NCBI GenBank assembly: GCA_020634755.1
Contig: JACKBC010000009.1
Coordinates: 127,190 to 191,189, forward strand
Length of the DNA: 64,000 nucleotides
Direction: 5' to 3'
Source: Caldilineaceae bacterium
GTDB taxonomy: Bacteria > Chloroflexota > Anaerolineae > Caldilineales > Caldilineaceae
Positions 1 through 9,200 of this stretch are shown here, in pieces. The notes under the pieces were generated by a model, which made no database searches, was not told the DNA's origin, and saw only the letters and a program-made list of their open reading frames with translations. Both the position numbers and the translations under genes were made by a program. Numbering within the stretch: the first letter of the stretch is position 1; the number at the start of each line of letters is the position of its first letter.

Positions 1-2
1 CG

Positions 3-770
3 CAAGAACGTTTTGCCATTGCTGAACGCCCTTTTGTGGCCCAACTGCCCAAGCACTTGCTGGGGCATCCCAATGGCGGCGCCCTGGCCGCAGTCAGCCA
101 CATTGATCGGGCCTGGAGCTACTCGTTTAAGCAAAATCAGACGCCGCAGACCACCGTTTTTGAAGGTGCTCTGGAGCGGCTGTTAAAGGGGGAGCCGCTG
201 GGCTGGGCGCTTGAATTTTTCAACAACCGCTATGCCGAAGTGGCCGCCGATCTCAACAGCGAAATGGACCGCATGCGCTACCGTGGCCGGACAGAACCCT
301 ATGAACTAGCTGCTCTGTGGACCGAAAACAATGACGCCCGCAACTACGTAATCTTGGGGGATCCAGCAGTACGGCTGGCGGTGGAGCAGCCTAAGCGTGG
401 GATAGACACCGATTCTAAACCCATACAAGTTCATGCCGACCGGCGACCCGCCAATATTTTAGCAGACGATTGGCAACGCACGCCCGCCACAGTGCAAAAC
501 GCGTTAACCGATGCCCTGCACCAAATTGCCCAATTGCGCCAGCAGCTTCAGCAAGCCAATGCCAACCAGTCCACAATGCGGCAAAGCGTTTATCGCGATG
601 GTGGCCTTGCGACGGGGCGCACCCCTTTTACGTCGGCAAAGCCAAGCGCACAGAGCCCCCCGAACCCCACGCGTGGCAACGTCCTGCGTGGCGGGCAGCT
701 TCGATCTGGCCAGCGGATTGATCCATCCACCGACCATAATTCATCGCCAGACCATGAGGACGGTAGATGA
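3..770 (+). CDS. C-terminal part of a caspase-fold (C25/CHAT-like) protein, 5' end outside window
   Basis: The reading frame is open to the first base, so the visible 255 residues are the end of a larger protein. The segment PNGGALAAVSHIDRAW followed by a helical stretch and NDARNYVILGDPAVRL resembles the end of C25-peptidase/CHAT-like caspase-fold domains in Chloroflexota proteins, where GDPAVRL closes the domain. After about residue 140 the sequence becomes low complexity, with a short coiled-coil-like QLRQQLQQANANQ stretch and a Ser/Pro/Arg-rich tail. The catalytic His and Cys would lie upstream of the window, so activity cannot be judged. The next gene starts 77 bases downstream on the same strand and may be co-transcribed. 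Family assignment is from memory of such sequences; a plain structural homologue without protease activity is possible. Confidence 0.6.
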   Translation, partial: QERFAIAERPFVAQLPKHLLGHPNGGALAAVSHIDRAWSYSFKQNQTPQTTVFEGALERLLKGEPLGWALEFFNNRYAEVAADLNSEMDRMRYRGRTEPYELAALWTENNDARNYVILGDPAVRLAVEQPKRGIDTDSKPIQVHADRRPANILADDWQRTPATVQNALTDALHQIAQLRQQLQQANANQSTMRQSVYRDGGLATGRTPFTSAKPSAQSPPNPTRGNVLRGGQLRSGQRIDPSTDHNSSPDHEDGR

Positions 771-847
771 GGGATAGGGTAGCTGTGGGATAGCGCTGGT
801 TGAGGGAACGCGTAGGCAGTTTGTGCAATACTCAATCAGAGATTTTC

Positions 848-3800
848 ATGCAGAAGGTGGTTTTCCAGCGTACGAGCAAAGAGCATGTGAAAGAGAATGG
901 TTCTGTGGCGCAGCCGGACGATTCCACACACGCGTCGAACAATGGCGATAGCCCCACCGGCAATGGCATTGCCGGATCGAACGGGCAGCACAAGCCAATG
1001 ACTGATAACAAAGTGAGTGACAACAAGATGAGCGATAACAAAATAAGTGACTTCTTTCCTGATTACATCTTTGGGTTGCATGAATGTGCCGGCGGCGGCG
1101 AAGGGCTCATGCTAGAAGCCGGGCGCGCTGGGTGGGTGCTGGAGTTGGCTTCGGTGGGGCTGGATGGCGGCAGCGACAACGCCGACTTTCAGCCGCTGGT
1201 CGACCGCGGGCTCAGCGTAGTGGTGCGTCTGCACAACGGATATAAACCCAACGGCGCGTTGCCCCATCCACAACATTATGATGCCTTTGCCAATGCCTGT
1301 GCCACCTTTGTGCGCCGCTCGCACGGATGTCACATCTGGATCATCGGCAATGAGCCCAATCATGAAGCCGAGCGCCCCCACGGTGAATTCATCTTCCCCC
1401 AGCAATATGCCGACGCGTACACGCGCTGCCGGCGCGCCATTCGGCAGATTCCCGGCCACGAGTTTGATCTGGTGCTGGTGGCCGGACCGGCGCCGTGGAA
1501 CGCCGAAACGCGCTATCCCGGCAACGCGGGGGGCGACTGGGTCAAATATTTTGCCGACCAGATTGACGCCATTCCACCTGGTGAGTGCGACGGTTTTGCC
1601 ATTCACGCCTACACCCATGAGCACGATCCGGCCATGATTACAGCCGATCTGTTTCAGGGCGCCGATGGCTATACCCATCTGCGCAACGAATTTCGCACCT
1701 ATCGCGATTTTATGGAGACCATACCGGCCCGCTGCCGTCACCTGCCCGTGTTGATCACCGAGGCCGATCCCACCAACCCCAATACGGGTTGGGCGGATGG
1801 CCAGAACAAGGGTTGGGTGTGCCAGGCGTATCGCGAAATTGCCGATTGGAACCGCAACCCCAGCCACCAACCTATCCAGGGACTGTTGCTATACCGCTGG
1901 CCGGACCCGCAGCACCACGGGCAACAGCAGTGGTCCATTGCCAATCGTCCCGGCGTCATTGATGATTTTAAAGCGGCACTGCGCGCGGAACCCGCCATGG
2001 ATTTTGGCGTGCGGCTGCCGGCGCGCGCGCCGGTGATTGCCCCACGGCCCGCCGTCCGCACCATTGGGCGTCTCCCCAATATTTTCACCAATCAGCATCT
2101 GATCAACGCGTTCTTCTTTGCGGCCCAGACGCTTAACGTCAGTGGCGATGAGCTTATGCAGCGGGCCGGGCTAGACGTGCATCAACTGGCGGCGGATGAA
2201 GCGGTGCGCCAGGCGCGCTATGCTGGGTTGCCGGTCGACGACCTGCCCAATTTGAACGACCATGAGCGCGCGCTCATTGCGCTCAACCTGATTCGCGAGC
2301 TGCGTAATGTGCGGCGCTGGCGTGGCCGCGTCAACGCGCCGGACGGCTTGAATTTGCGCAGCCAAGGAGACGCCAACGCCAATGTGCTGACTTCGTTAAC
2401 CAACGGCGCCGAACTCGACGTGCTCAATGACGAGAATAGTTGGCTTTGCGTGGCCGTAGATGCCGAAACGGCCGGCTTTGTGCACTGTGACTATGTAACG
2501 AATCTGGATGAACAGCCGGCGCCGGCGCCGCAACCGCTACCGGCGGGCGACTATTTCTGCACAGAGTCCGCTTTGCGCAATGTGCCGCTAGCGCCACCGG
2601 TGGCCGAGCAAATTACCTTGAGCCCCTCGGCCCAGCCGGGTGCTCAGCGGTTGGCCGCGATTTGGAATCAATATGGCGGGCTGCTCACCGCTCTGGCCGA
2701 GCGCTTGCAGATCGACCCGGCGGTGGCCGTGGCCGTGCTCAACGTCGAGTCGGGCGGGCAGGCTTTTGGCGCAGCGGGCAAGCCCATTATTCGCTTTGAA
2801 AATCATCTGTTTTACGCCGATTGGGGCAATACCCATACCGATATTTTTGACAGCTACTTCCGATTCAACCGAGAGCCGAACCAAAGCTGGAAAGACCATC
2901 AATGGCGCGGCAACGTGCAGCAGCCTTTTCAATCCATCCATACGGAGCAGACGCTTGAATGGCAGGTGCTCGATTTTGCCGCCAATCTGGCCGCCGCCGA
3001 CACCGCGGCCAAATGCTCGATCAGCATGGGGCTGCCGCAAATTCTGGGGCGTAATCATCAACGCATTGGTTATGGCACCGTCCAGGAAATGTTCCAGGCC
3101 TTTTGTGCCGATGAGCGCAATCACGTGCTGGGCCTCTTCGATTTTATTCGTGCCGATGCCAATATGGTGCAGGCGCTGCGCAACCGTGATTATCTCTCTT
3201 TTGCCACGGGCTACAATGGCTCTGGTCAGGCGGCCACGTATGAGGGGCTGATCAAAAACAGCGTGGCGGCCTTTCATCAGCTCAGCGAGGTTTCGCTGGC
3301 CATTGGGGATGGGGCCGAGCTACCGGCGGAATTGGACAGCGAAATTGCTTTCATTCCCATGCCGCAGCAGCCGGATGTCTTTACCGACGTGGGCGCGCCC
3401 CAGGCGGGCGTGGGCGAAGCGGCCCAACCGGCCTCAGACGAAGTGCGCCAGGCCTGGATCGCATACGTCAAACAGGGGTTGGAAAACAATAACATGTTGT
3501 TCCGCCGCATCCTGCGCGCCTTTATTATTCCCTACTATATGACCGTAGCCATGTATGCACTGCTCTTTGTGGTGGGGCTTGGTCTCTTTGTGGTGGCCGC
3601 GGTGCTGGGGCTGCGCGATGGCAAAGAGCTGTATGGCGTGGTCTTTGCCGGGTTGAGCATTGCTACCTTTGTGGGCTACTTTTTCAGCCGCCCGCTGCGC
3701 TCGCTGGAAGAGAATTTGCAGCTCATTACCTGGCTGGGCATTGCGTATAACACGTACTGGACGCGCTTGCTCTACATGGAGGACCGCAACACGGTTCACG

Positions 3801-3907
3801 ACGATCTTAAAGACGCCAGCGCCCAGGCCGCGGCCGAAATCCAGCGCATTATTGACAAGAGCAAGGAGCTAGCAGGGAGCCGGCCAGGCAGCCGCATCGG
3901 TGAATGA
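848..3907 (+). CDS. Multidomain cell-wall protein: TIM-barrel-like domain, SH3b, N-acetylmuramidase, two membrane helices
   Basis: About 1019 residues. A Ser/Asn/Asp-rich N-terminus with repeated SDNK-type units is followed by a glycosidase-like barrel (about residues 60-385) with GNEPN near 166 and LITEAD near 303, the spacing of acid/base and nucleophile glutamates in clan-A glycosidases. A bacterial SH3 domain follows (about 489-553, GLNLRSQ and AGFVHCDYV). Next is a muramidase domain of the DUF3380/N-acetylmuramidase type (about 598-812) with the catalytic-type glutamate in VLNVESGG near 632 and SMGLPQILGRNH. Two hydrophobic segments (about 890-945) and a charged amphipathic tail end the protein. 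There is no obvious signal peptide, so the C-terminal helices may anchor it. I chose ATG 848; an in-frame TTG at 800 would add 16 residues. Neither has a strong ribosome site. Confidence 0.75.
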   Translation: MQKVVFQRTSKEHVKENGSVAQPDDSTHASNNGDSPTGNGIAGSNGQHKPMTDNKVSDNKMSDNKISDFFPDYIFGLHECAGGGEGLMLEAGRAGWVLELASVGLDGGSDNADFQPLVDRGLSVVVRLHNGYKPNGALPHPQHYDAFANACATFVRRSHGCHIWIIGNEPNHEAERPHGEFIFPQQYADAYTRCRRAIRQIPGHEFDLVLVAGPAPWNAETRYPGNAGGDWVKYFADQIDAIPPGECDGFAIHAYTHEHDPAMITADLFQGADGYTHLRNEFRTYRDFMETIPARCRHLPVLITEADPTNPNTGWADGQNKGWVCQAYREIADWNRNPSHQPIQGLLLYRWPDPQHHGQQQWSIANRPGVIDDFKAALRAEPAMDFGVRLPARAPVIAPRPAVRTIGRLPNIFTNQHLINAFFFAAQTLNVSGDELMQRAGLDVHQLAADEAVRQARYAGLPVDDLPNLNDHERALIALNLIRELRNVRRWRGRVNAPDGLNLRSQGDANANVLTSLTNGAELDVLNDENSWLCVAVDAETAGFVHCDYVTNLDEQPAPAPQPLPAGDYFCTESALRNVPLAPPVAEQITLSPSAQPGAQRLAAIWNQYGGLLTALAERLQIDPAVAVAVLNVESGGQAFGAAGKPIIRFENHLFYADWGNTHTDIFDSYFRFNREPNQSWKDHQWRGNVQQPFQSIHTEQTLEWQVLDFAANLAAADTAAKCSISMGLPQILGRNHQRIGYGTVQEMFQAFCADERNHVLGLFDFIRADANMVQALRNRDYLSFATGYNGSGQAATYEGLIKNSVAAFHQLSEVSLAIGDGAELPAELDSEIAFIPMPQQPDVFTDVGAPQAGVGEAAQPASDEVRQAWIAYVKQGLENNNMLFRRILRAFIIPYYMTVAMYALLFVVGLGLFVVAAVLGLRDGKELYGVVFAGLSIATFVGYFFSRPLRSLEENLQLITWLGIAYNTYWTRLLYMEDRNTVHDDLKDASAQAAAEIQRIIDKSKELAGSRPGSRIGE

Positions 3908-3949
3908 GCGCCCGCGACACGCGGACAAATCAACAGGAGGCTGGAACCC

Positions 3950-4474
3950 ATGTCCTTTGCCAATGCGCATAACGTCTCTGTAATCCATTTTGCCGATGAC
4001 GGCGCCATTCCCAATCATCCCACCTTGCCCATGATTGTGTATAAGGGTGCGATTGCGCCAGACGCGCGGGACCCGGCGATTACGGCGGAAACTCTCTTTG
4101 TGCGCAACGGTTGGCAGGGAACGTGGCGCAACGGCATCTTCGACTATCATCATTTTCACAGCACGGCGCATGAAGTGTTGGCCATTTGCCGCGGTCATGC
4201 GGAAGTGCGCTTTGGCGGCGAGCAAGGAGAGACGCTCCATGTACAGGCTGGCGATGTGGCGCTTCTGCCCGCGGGCACCGGACACAAGCGCCTGCGCAGC
4301 AGCACCGATCTGCTGGTGGTGGGCGCCTACCCGCTCGGCCAGCAGTGGGATCTCTGCCGCGGCGCGCCGGGTGAACGCCCACGCGTATTGGAAAACATTC
4401 AGCGCGTGCCCCTGCCGCAGACCGATCCGGTCTTTGGTCACGCAGGACCCATTTTCACTTTTTGGCAGAAATAA
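3950..4474 (+). CDS. Cupin-domain protein (YjlB-like)
   Basis: A 174-residue single-cupin protein. The metal-site pattern is visible as HHFHSTAHEVLAICRG (His74, Glu75) in the first cupin motif and AGDVALLPAGTGHK (His112) in the second, the arrangement of the YjlB family (COG4297). Substrate is unknown for this family. A good AGGAGG ribosome site lies about 10 bases before the ATG. It follows the muramidase gene by 42 bases and could share its transcript, but a functional link is not evident. A perfect 16-bp inverted repeat follows the stop codon. Confidence 0.8.
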   Translation: MSFANAHNVSVIHFADDGAIPNHPTLPMIVYKGAIAPDARDPAITAETLFVRNGWQGTWRNGIFDYHHFHSTAHEVLAICRGHAEVRFGGEQGETLHVQAGDVALLPAGTGHKRLRSSTDLLVVGAYPLGQQWDLCRGAPGERPRVLENIQRVPLPQTDPVFGHAGPIFTFWQK

Positions 4475-4492
4475 TCGTTAAAGAATCGTAGG

Positions 4493-4556
4493 GGCATGAT
4501 TGGCGGCGAAGCGAGTTCTATCTTCTGTCACTATCTTTCCCGCCGCCAATCATGCC
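4493..4556. repeat. Perfect 16-bp inverted repeat with 32-base loop
   Basis: The arms GGCATGATTGGCGGCG (4493-4508) and CGCCGCCAATCATGCC (4541-4556) are exact reverse complements. It sits between the stop codons of the convergent cupin and zinc-ribbon genes. No T-run follows either arm, so it is not a classical intrinsic terminator; it may be a dispersed palindromic element that also blocks read-through. Confidence 0.8.
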
Positions 4557-4582
4557 TGCCTAGAAAGACAGAAGTTCGTTTC

Positions 4583-4816
4583 TTACCCATTGCGCTTGGT
4601 GCCACTATATGTAAATGCACTGGCGATCATTTTGATGTGGTCACCTTCATCCACGCCAATTCGCTTGCCGCACGCACACATCGCCTGCCCGTCCTCAATC
4701 TGCCCATCATAAAACCGCGCAATGCGGTCTTTGTAGCAGCGCAGCACCTTGCCCTGGCCAATCTTCTCATATTTCCACAGCTTGCGCTTGCAGGCCGCAC
4801 ATTTGATCGTAAGCAT
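4583..4816 (-). CDS. Small zinc-ribbon protein
   Basis: 77 residues. Two cysteine pairs are visible: CAAC near residue 6 and MCACGK near residue 47, with a lone Cys27 between. The middle reads KIGQGKVLRCYKDRI and the end DEGDHIKMIASAFTYSGTK. This matches a widespread family of tiny zinc-ribbon proteins of unknown role that begin with IKCxxCKRKL and end in SGTK. A perfect TATAAT lies only 7 bases upstream of the ATG and no ribosome site is seen, which suggests a leaderless transcript. It is convergent with the cupin gene and divergent from the quinone oxidoreductase gene. Confidence 0.75.
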   Translation of the reverse strand: MLTIKCAACKRKLWKYEKIGQGKVLRCYKDRIARFYDGQIEDGQAMCACGKRIGVDEGDHIKMIASAFTYSGTKRNG

Positions 4817-4882
4817 GGGCGTGATTATACACCAATCCTTTGCGCCGTGGCATTGACAATGATAAGGGTAACTCTCCGCTAG

Positions 4883-4911
4883 TTGTACCCCCTCTTATCT
4901 TCGAGTACAAT
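4883..4911 (+). promoter_or_regulatory. Predicted sigma-70-type promoter of the quinone oxidoreductase gene
   Basis: TTGTAC (4883-4888) and TACAAT (4906-4911) are separated by 17 bases. This would start transcription near 4918, giving a leader of about 120 bases that contains the large inverted repeat 4940-5006. Confidence 0.5.
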
Positions 4912-4939
4912 AGTTTTTGACTAAACGAGCGATACCCAA

Positions 4940-5006
4940 CTTGCGGACAAGATCGAAATAGTCTGTCATCGGTGATCAGGAGAATTTTTCCGATCCTGTC
5001 CGCAAG
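4940..5006 (+). promoter_or_regulatory. Near-perfect 16-bp inverted repeat in the leader of the quinone oxidoreductase gene
   Basis: Left arm CTTGCGGACAAGATCG (4940-4955) and right arm CGATCCTGTCCGCAAG (4991-5006) pair at 15 of 16 positions across a 35-base loop. The repeat lies between the predicted promoter and the AGGAGA ribosome site at 5021. It may be an operator with two half-sites or an RNA stem-loop; the sequence alone does not decide. Confidence 0.6.
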
Positions 5007-5036
5007 TCTAACCATTCCAAAGGAGAACCTATACCG

Positions 5037-6005
5037 ATGAAAGCCATCCGCATTCACGAAACTGGTGATGTAAGCAACCTGAGCTATGAGGACGCGCCCA
5101 TGCCCGAACCGGGAGCGGGCGAAGTGCGCATTAAGATTGAAGCCGCCGGACTCAACTTTATTGATACCTATCACCGCATGGGGTGGTATCCGATACCGCG
5201 TCCATTTACGCTGGGGCTAGAGGCGGCAGGCGTGGTAGATGCGGTGGGCGCGGGCGTCAGCGAATTCAAGCCAGGCGACCGCGTGGGCTACTGTATGCAT
5301 CAGGGGGCATATGCCGAATATGCCACCGTGCCCGCCCGTATGGTGGTGCCCGTGCCCGATGGTGTCTCGACCCAGCAGGCCGCCGCCGTGCTGCTTCAGG
5401 GCATGACGGCTCACTATTTGACCCACAGCACCTATCCGCTGCAAAAAGGCGACATTGCGCTGGTTCACGCCGCCGCGGGGGGCACGGGCGCGCTGGTGGT
5501 GCAGATGGCCAAGCTGCTGGGCGCCCAGGTCATTGGTACAGTGGGCACGGCTGAAAAGGCCGAGGTGGCCAAAGCGGCCGGCGCCGACCATACCATTATT
5601 TATACCGAGCAGGATTTTGAGGCTGAAGTTAAGCGCATTACCGACGGCCAGCTTTGCCACGTGGTGTATGAATCGGTGGGCAAGGCCACCTTCGACAAGA
5701 GCATGAACTGTCTGCGCCCGCGTGGCTATATGGTGCTCTTTGGCCAGGCCAGCGGACAGGTGCCGCCGCTGGATCCGCAGATTCTCAACCAGAAGGGATC
5801 GCTCTTCTTGACCCGGCCGTCGCTGGGCTCCTACGTGGCCACGCGAGAAGAGTTATTGGGCCGCGCCAACGACCTATTCAACTGGATCGCCGCCGGTAAG
5901 CTGGACGTACGGATAGACCAGAGCTATCCGCTAAGCGATGCCGCCGCTGCCCATACCTATTTGGAAGGGCGGCAGACCAAGGGCAAGGTGCTGTTGATTC
6001 CGTAA
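5037..6005 (+). CDS. NADPH:quinone oxidoreductase, zinc-free MDR family
   Basis: 322 residues, the usual length for quinone reductases of the medium-chain dehydrogenase superfamily. It begins MKAIRIHETG, contains LNFIDTYHRMG and GLEAAGVVDAVG in the GroES-like half, and HAAAGGTGALVVQMAK near residue 145 as the nucleotide-binding turn. The catalytic and structural zinc cysteines of alcohol dehydrogenases are missing, and SYPLSDAAAAH near the end is typical of the Qor branch. It probably reduces quinones or alpha,beta-unsaturated carbonyls with NADPH in the cytoplasm. An AGGAGA ribosome site precedes the ATG by 10 bases. It is monocistronic, with its own promoter and a strong terminator. Confidence 0.88.
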   Translation: MKAIRIHETGDVSNLSYEDAPMPEPGAGEVRIKIEAAGLNFIDTYHRMGWYPIPRPFTLGLEAAGVVDAVGAGVSEFKPGDRVGYCMHQGAYAEYATVPARMVVPVPDGVSTQQAAAVLLQGMTAHYLTHSTYPLQKGDIALVHAAAGGTGALVVQMAKLLGAQVIGTVGTAEKAEVAKAAGADHTIIYTEQDFEAEVKRITDGQLCHVVYESVGKATFDKSMNCLRPRGYMVLFGQASGQVPPLDPQILNQKGSLFLTRPSLGSYVATREELLGRANDLFNWIAAGKLDVRIDQSYPLSDAAAAHTYLEGRQTKGKVLLIP

Positions 6006-6070
6006 GTGTCGGGGCTTTGTGACAGGCCGTGTGAGCTGACTGGCTTGCGAAAAGATAGACTGTGTGAATG

Positions 6071-6107
6071 TGAGGGGTGCGCTTAGCGGCGCACCCCTCA
6101 TCTTTTT
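6071..6107 (+). terminator. Intrinsic terminator of the quinone oxidoreductase gene
   Basis: GAGGGGTGCGC (6072-6082) pairs perfectly with GCGCACCCCTC (6089-6099) over a six-base loop and is followed by ATCTTTTTT. It lies 66 bases after the stop codon. Confidence 0.9.
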
Positions 6108-6241
6108 TACGGCTTTGCAGTATAGAACTGCTGGTTGACTGACAAATCTTATTTTACGCCAAGTTCGCCCAGAAACGCGCAGAATCTATTCGAGCATCTT
6201 GGCGCATCTCCACGCCCTTTGCGGTAGAAAGATGAAATGTG

Positions 6242-9200
6242 TCAGTCAATCAGCATAGAGCTGTTTAAAAAGTGGGTGCTAATATGGTCCAACGCTTGCG
6301 TTTGGCCGCTGCGACAAGCAGCTTCAAACCGCACGGCATCTAGCGTGGCTTGGAGGGCGGACCGCAATTGTTCGCAAGGCTCTTTATGTTCAAACAGGGC
6401 GGCTGGGTGCTGTATGACCAGGCTGCATAGCTCGACGGCTTGTTCAGCCGCACCTTGGTGGGCGCATATGTGCGCGAGCCCACTGAGCGCGCCGAGCTTG
6501 ACAAAGTCAATATCCAGATCCACGGCGGTCTTTAGCGCGGTCATAAATTGTTGCTGCGCCGATGCTGGCTGATCAATAGCCAGATCTAACTTGCCCAGGG
6601 TGATACGGGTGTGGGCTCTATATTGGCGCTGTCCCAATTCGTCAAAAAGGGCCAAGGCTTGCTCACCGTGCTGCCGGGCTGCGGCGTGGCGATCCAATAG
6701 CAGCAGCACGTCCATCATGTTGCTGTAACTAATGGCCATGCGGCTGCGATTGCCAGATTGCTTGCTCACCGCCAATGCTTCCTCCAGCAAGGGCAAGGCC
6801 GTTGCCGGCCGCTTTTGGTAGAGATAGTTGGTCCCCAAATTGGTCAGCGTCGTCATCAGGCTATCGGGATCACCAAGCTGCCGGGCCAACGCCAAGCTTT
6901 CCGTACTGGGCGTTTCCGCCTGATCAAAAAGCTCGGCATCTTGTAAAACATAGGCCAGATGCGCCAAGGCCGTATCCAACCCGGCCGGCAAATCTAGCCG
7001 CCGGTGGAGAGCTACGCTCTCTTCGATCATGGGGAGCGCATTTTCAAAGTCGCCGCGCCAAGAGTGCGCCAAGCAGAGACGGGCTAGTACAAAGGCGATC
7101 TCTGCTTCTACCGCTGTTTTTATCGCTGCTTTTGCCTGTGATTGCGCGTCTGCATGCAGGGCGCGCAACTGCGCCAGGCTGCGCTGCATTAACGCTTCGG
7201 CGCTTTCGGCTTGCCCCATAAACAGACGCGCAATCCCCGCGCGCGCCCACAAGCGCGCCAATAGCAGATTGGCTTCCTCTTGCCCCTGTTGGTCCTGGCG
7301 CCGCGCCTGCAACGCAGCGTGGGCCGCAACGGCGCTGGCAGCATGTTCAAAGCGCAATACGGCTTCGGCAAAGCTATTCTGCACCTCCAAAAAGAAAAGA
7401 TAGAGCGCGTGCAGGGCGTCATTCATTTCGGCAATGGCCATTGTGGCCACGGCCCATTCCCACGCCAGGCGCAAATTATCCGCTTCACTTTGCAGCGTTT
7501 TGCCCACGCTAATCCGCCGTGCGCTCTGGAGCGTCCACTGGCTTTCAGCTAACAGCTGGCAGTAGTAACGACCGTGGCGGGCCGCCACAGCGGCAGCTTC
7601 CGGTGCGGAAAGTTTGGCCGCGGCGCACTGGCGCAACAGTTCATGGACGCTGTAACGCGCGTCGGCCACGGGGCGCACCAGGGATTTATCAATGAGCCGC
7701 GCCAAAGTAGGCAAGGTGGCGCCGGCCACCGCCGCCGCGGCATGGCGCGTAAAACCACCCCCAAAGCGCGACATCTCGGCAAATATGCGCTGCTCGGTCG
7801 AGGTGAGCAGACGCCAGGAATGTTCAAAAACGGCCAGCATGCTGCGATGCCGGCTGGGCAAATTGGCCGCTGTGGATTCCAAAAAGGCCAGGCTTTGCAC
7901 AATTTCGCGGGCGATTTCTTGGCAAGAGAGCAAGCGGCTCCAACTTGCCGCCAGGTCCAGCGCCAGCGGTGTGCCTTGCACCAACTGGCAGATGTGCACT
8001 ACGTCGGCGCGATTTGCCGCCGTTAGCGCAAAGTGTTGATTGGCGCGGCGGGCGCTCTGCACAAAAAGCTGCACCGCGTCATAGTGAGCGGCCTGGAAAT
8101 CATCTGCGGCCGGAAAGGGCATACCGACCAGGCTAAAAACGCTTTCCCCATGTAGATTGAGACGCTGTCGCGAAGTAACAATCATCTTTATGTGGGCGGC
8201 CTGTTGGAGTAGCCTGTTGAGCAATGCCAGCACGCCGGTGGTTGTTTCTCCATGCAATAGCTGCTCCATGTTGTCCAATATCAAAAGCAGCCGCTTGGAA
8301 TGCAGATAGTCGACCAGTTCCGACTCCACCTGGGCGCCAGCCGTCAGCGCCAGCGCATCTGCCATGGTGCTGGCCAGCAGTTCGCCCTCCTGCATGGCGC
8401 TGAGATCGACAAAATAGACGCCGTCGGGCCAGCGCACATTGGCGGCTTGGGCAGTGGGCAGCGTGTATGCGGCCTGCTGGGCAACTTGCAGCGCCAGCTG
8501 CGTTTTGCCAATGCCGCCGGGACCGGTCAGCGTAATCAGGCGGCAGTGCGGGTCGGCCAACAGGGCCGCCACCTCGTTTAGCTCGTGTTTGCGCCCCACA
8601 AAAGCAACCAATTGGGCCGGCAAGTGTAGATGCACCTGCGCACTTTTGCTGCTTGTTGCCGGCGCCGTTTGCGCAGCGGTCTTCGAGTCAGCAGTTGGTG
8701 ACAACGGCGTCTGCCATTGGCCGCTGCGGATTTGCTCGTAGAGCTGCGTACACGCGCTGGAAGGCGTAAGGCCCATCTCTTGCTGCAACAGCTCGGTGTA
8801 GGTTTGATATTCGCGGAGGGCCTCTTGGGTGGCGCCCAGCTCTGCGTGCAGCTGCATGAGCCATTGACGCGGTGGCTCATGTAGGGCATCCAGCTGGCGC
8901 CAGCGTTCGGCAACGGCAAGCGCGGCACGCGTTGCGCCCTGCACATGCAAGCCGTGCGTGTATCTTTCCAGCGCCCAGCCCAAATCGCGCTGAAATGCCT
9001 GGCCCTCAAACAGCTGCCATTGTTCAAAATCTGGCGCATCGTCAATGGCCAGGCCGGCCAGAAAATCGGCGGCGGCCAAGTCAATGGCGCGCGCCAAAAG
9101 CGCTAGATCGGTCCCATTGCCCGTGCGAAAGCGGTCGAGCAGCTGTTGAAACTGGTTTACATCAACCTGGTGCAGGGCTGCCGGGGTCAACATGATTGTC

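Noticed and set aside
1112..1870. 252-codon minus-strand frame in the muramidase gene
   Set aside because: Antisense of the glycosidase-like barrel; no motif or ribosome site.
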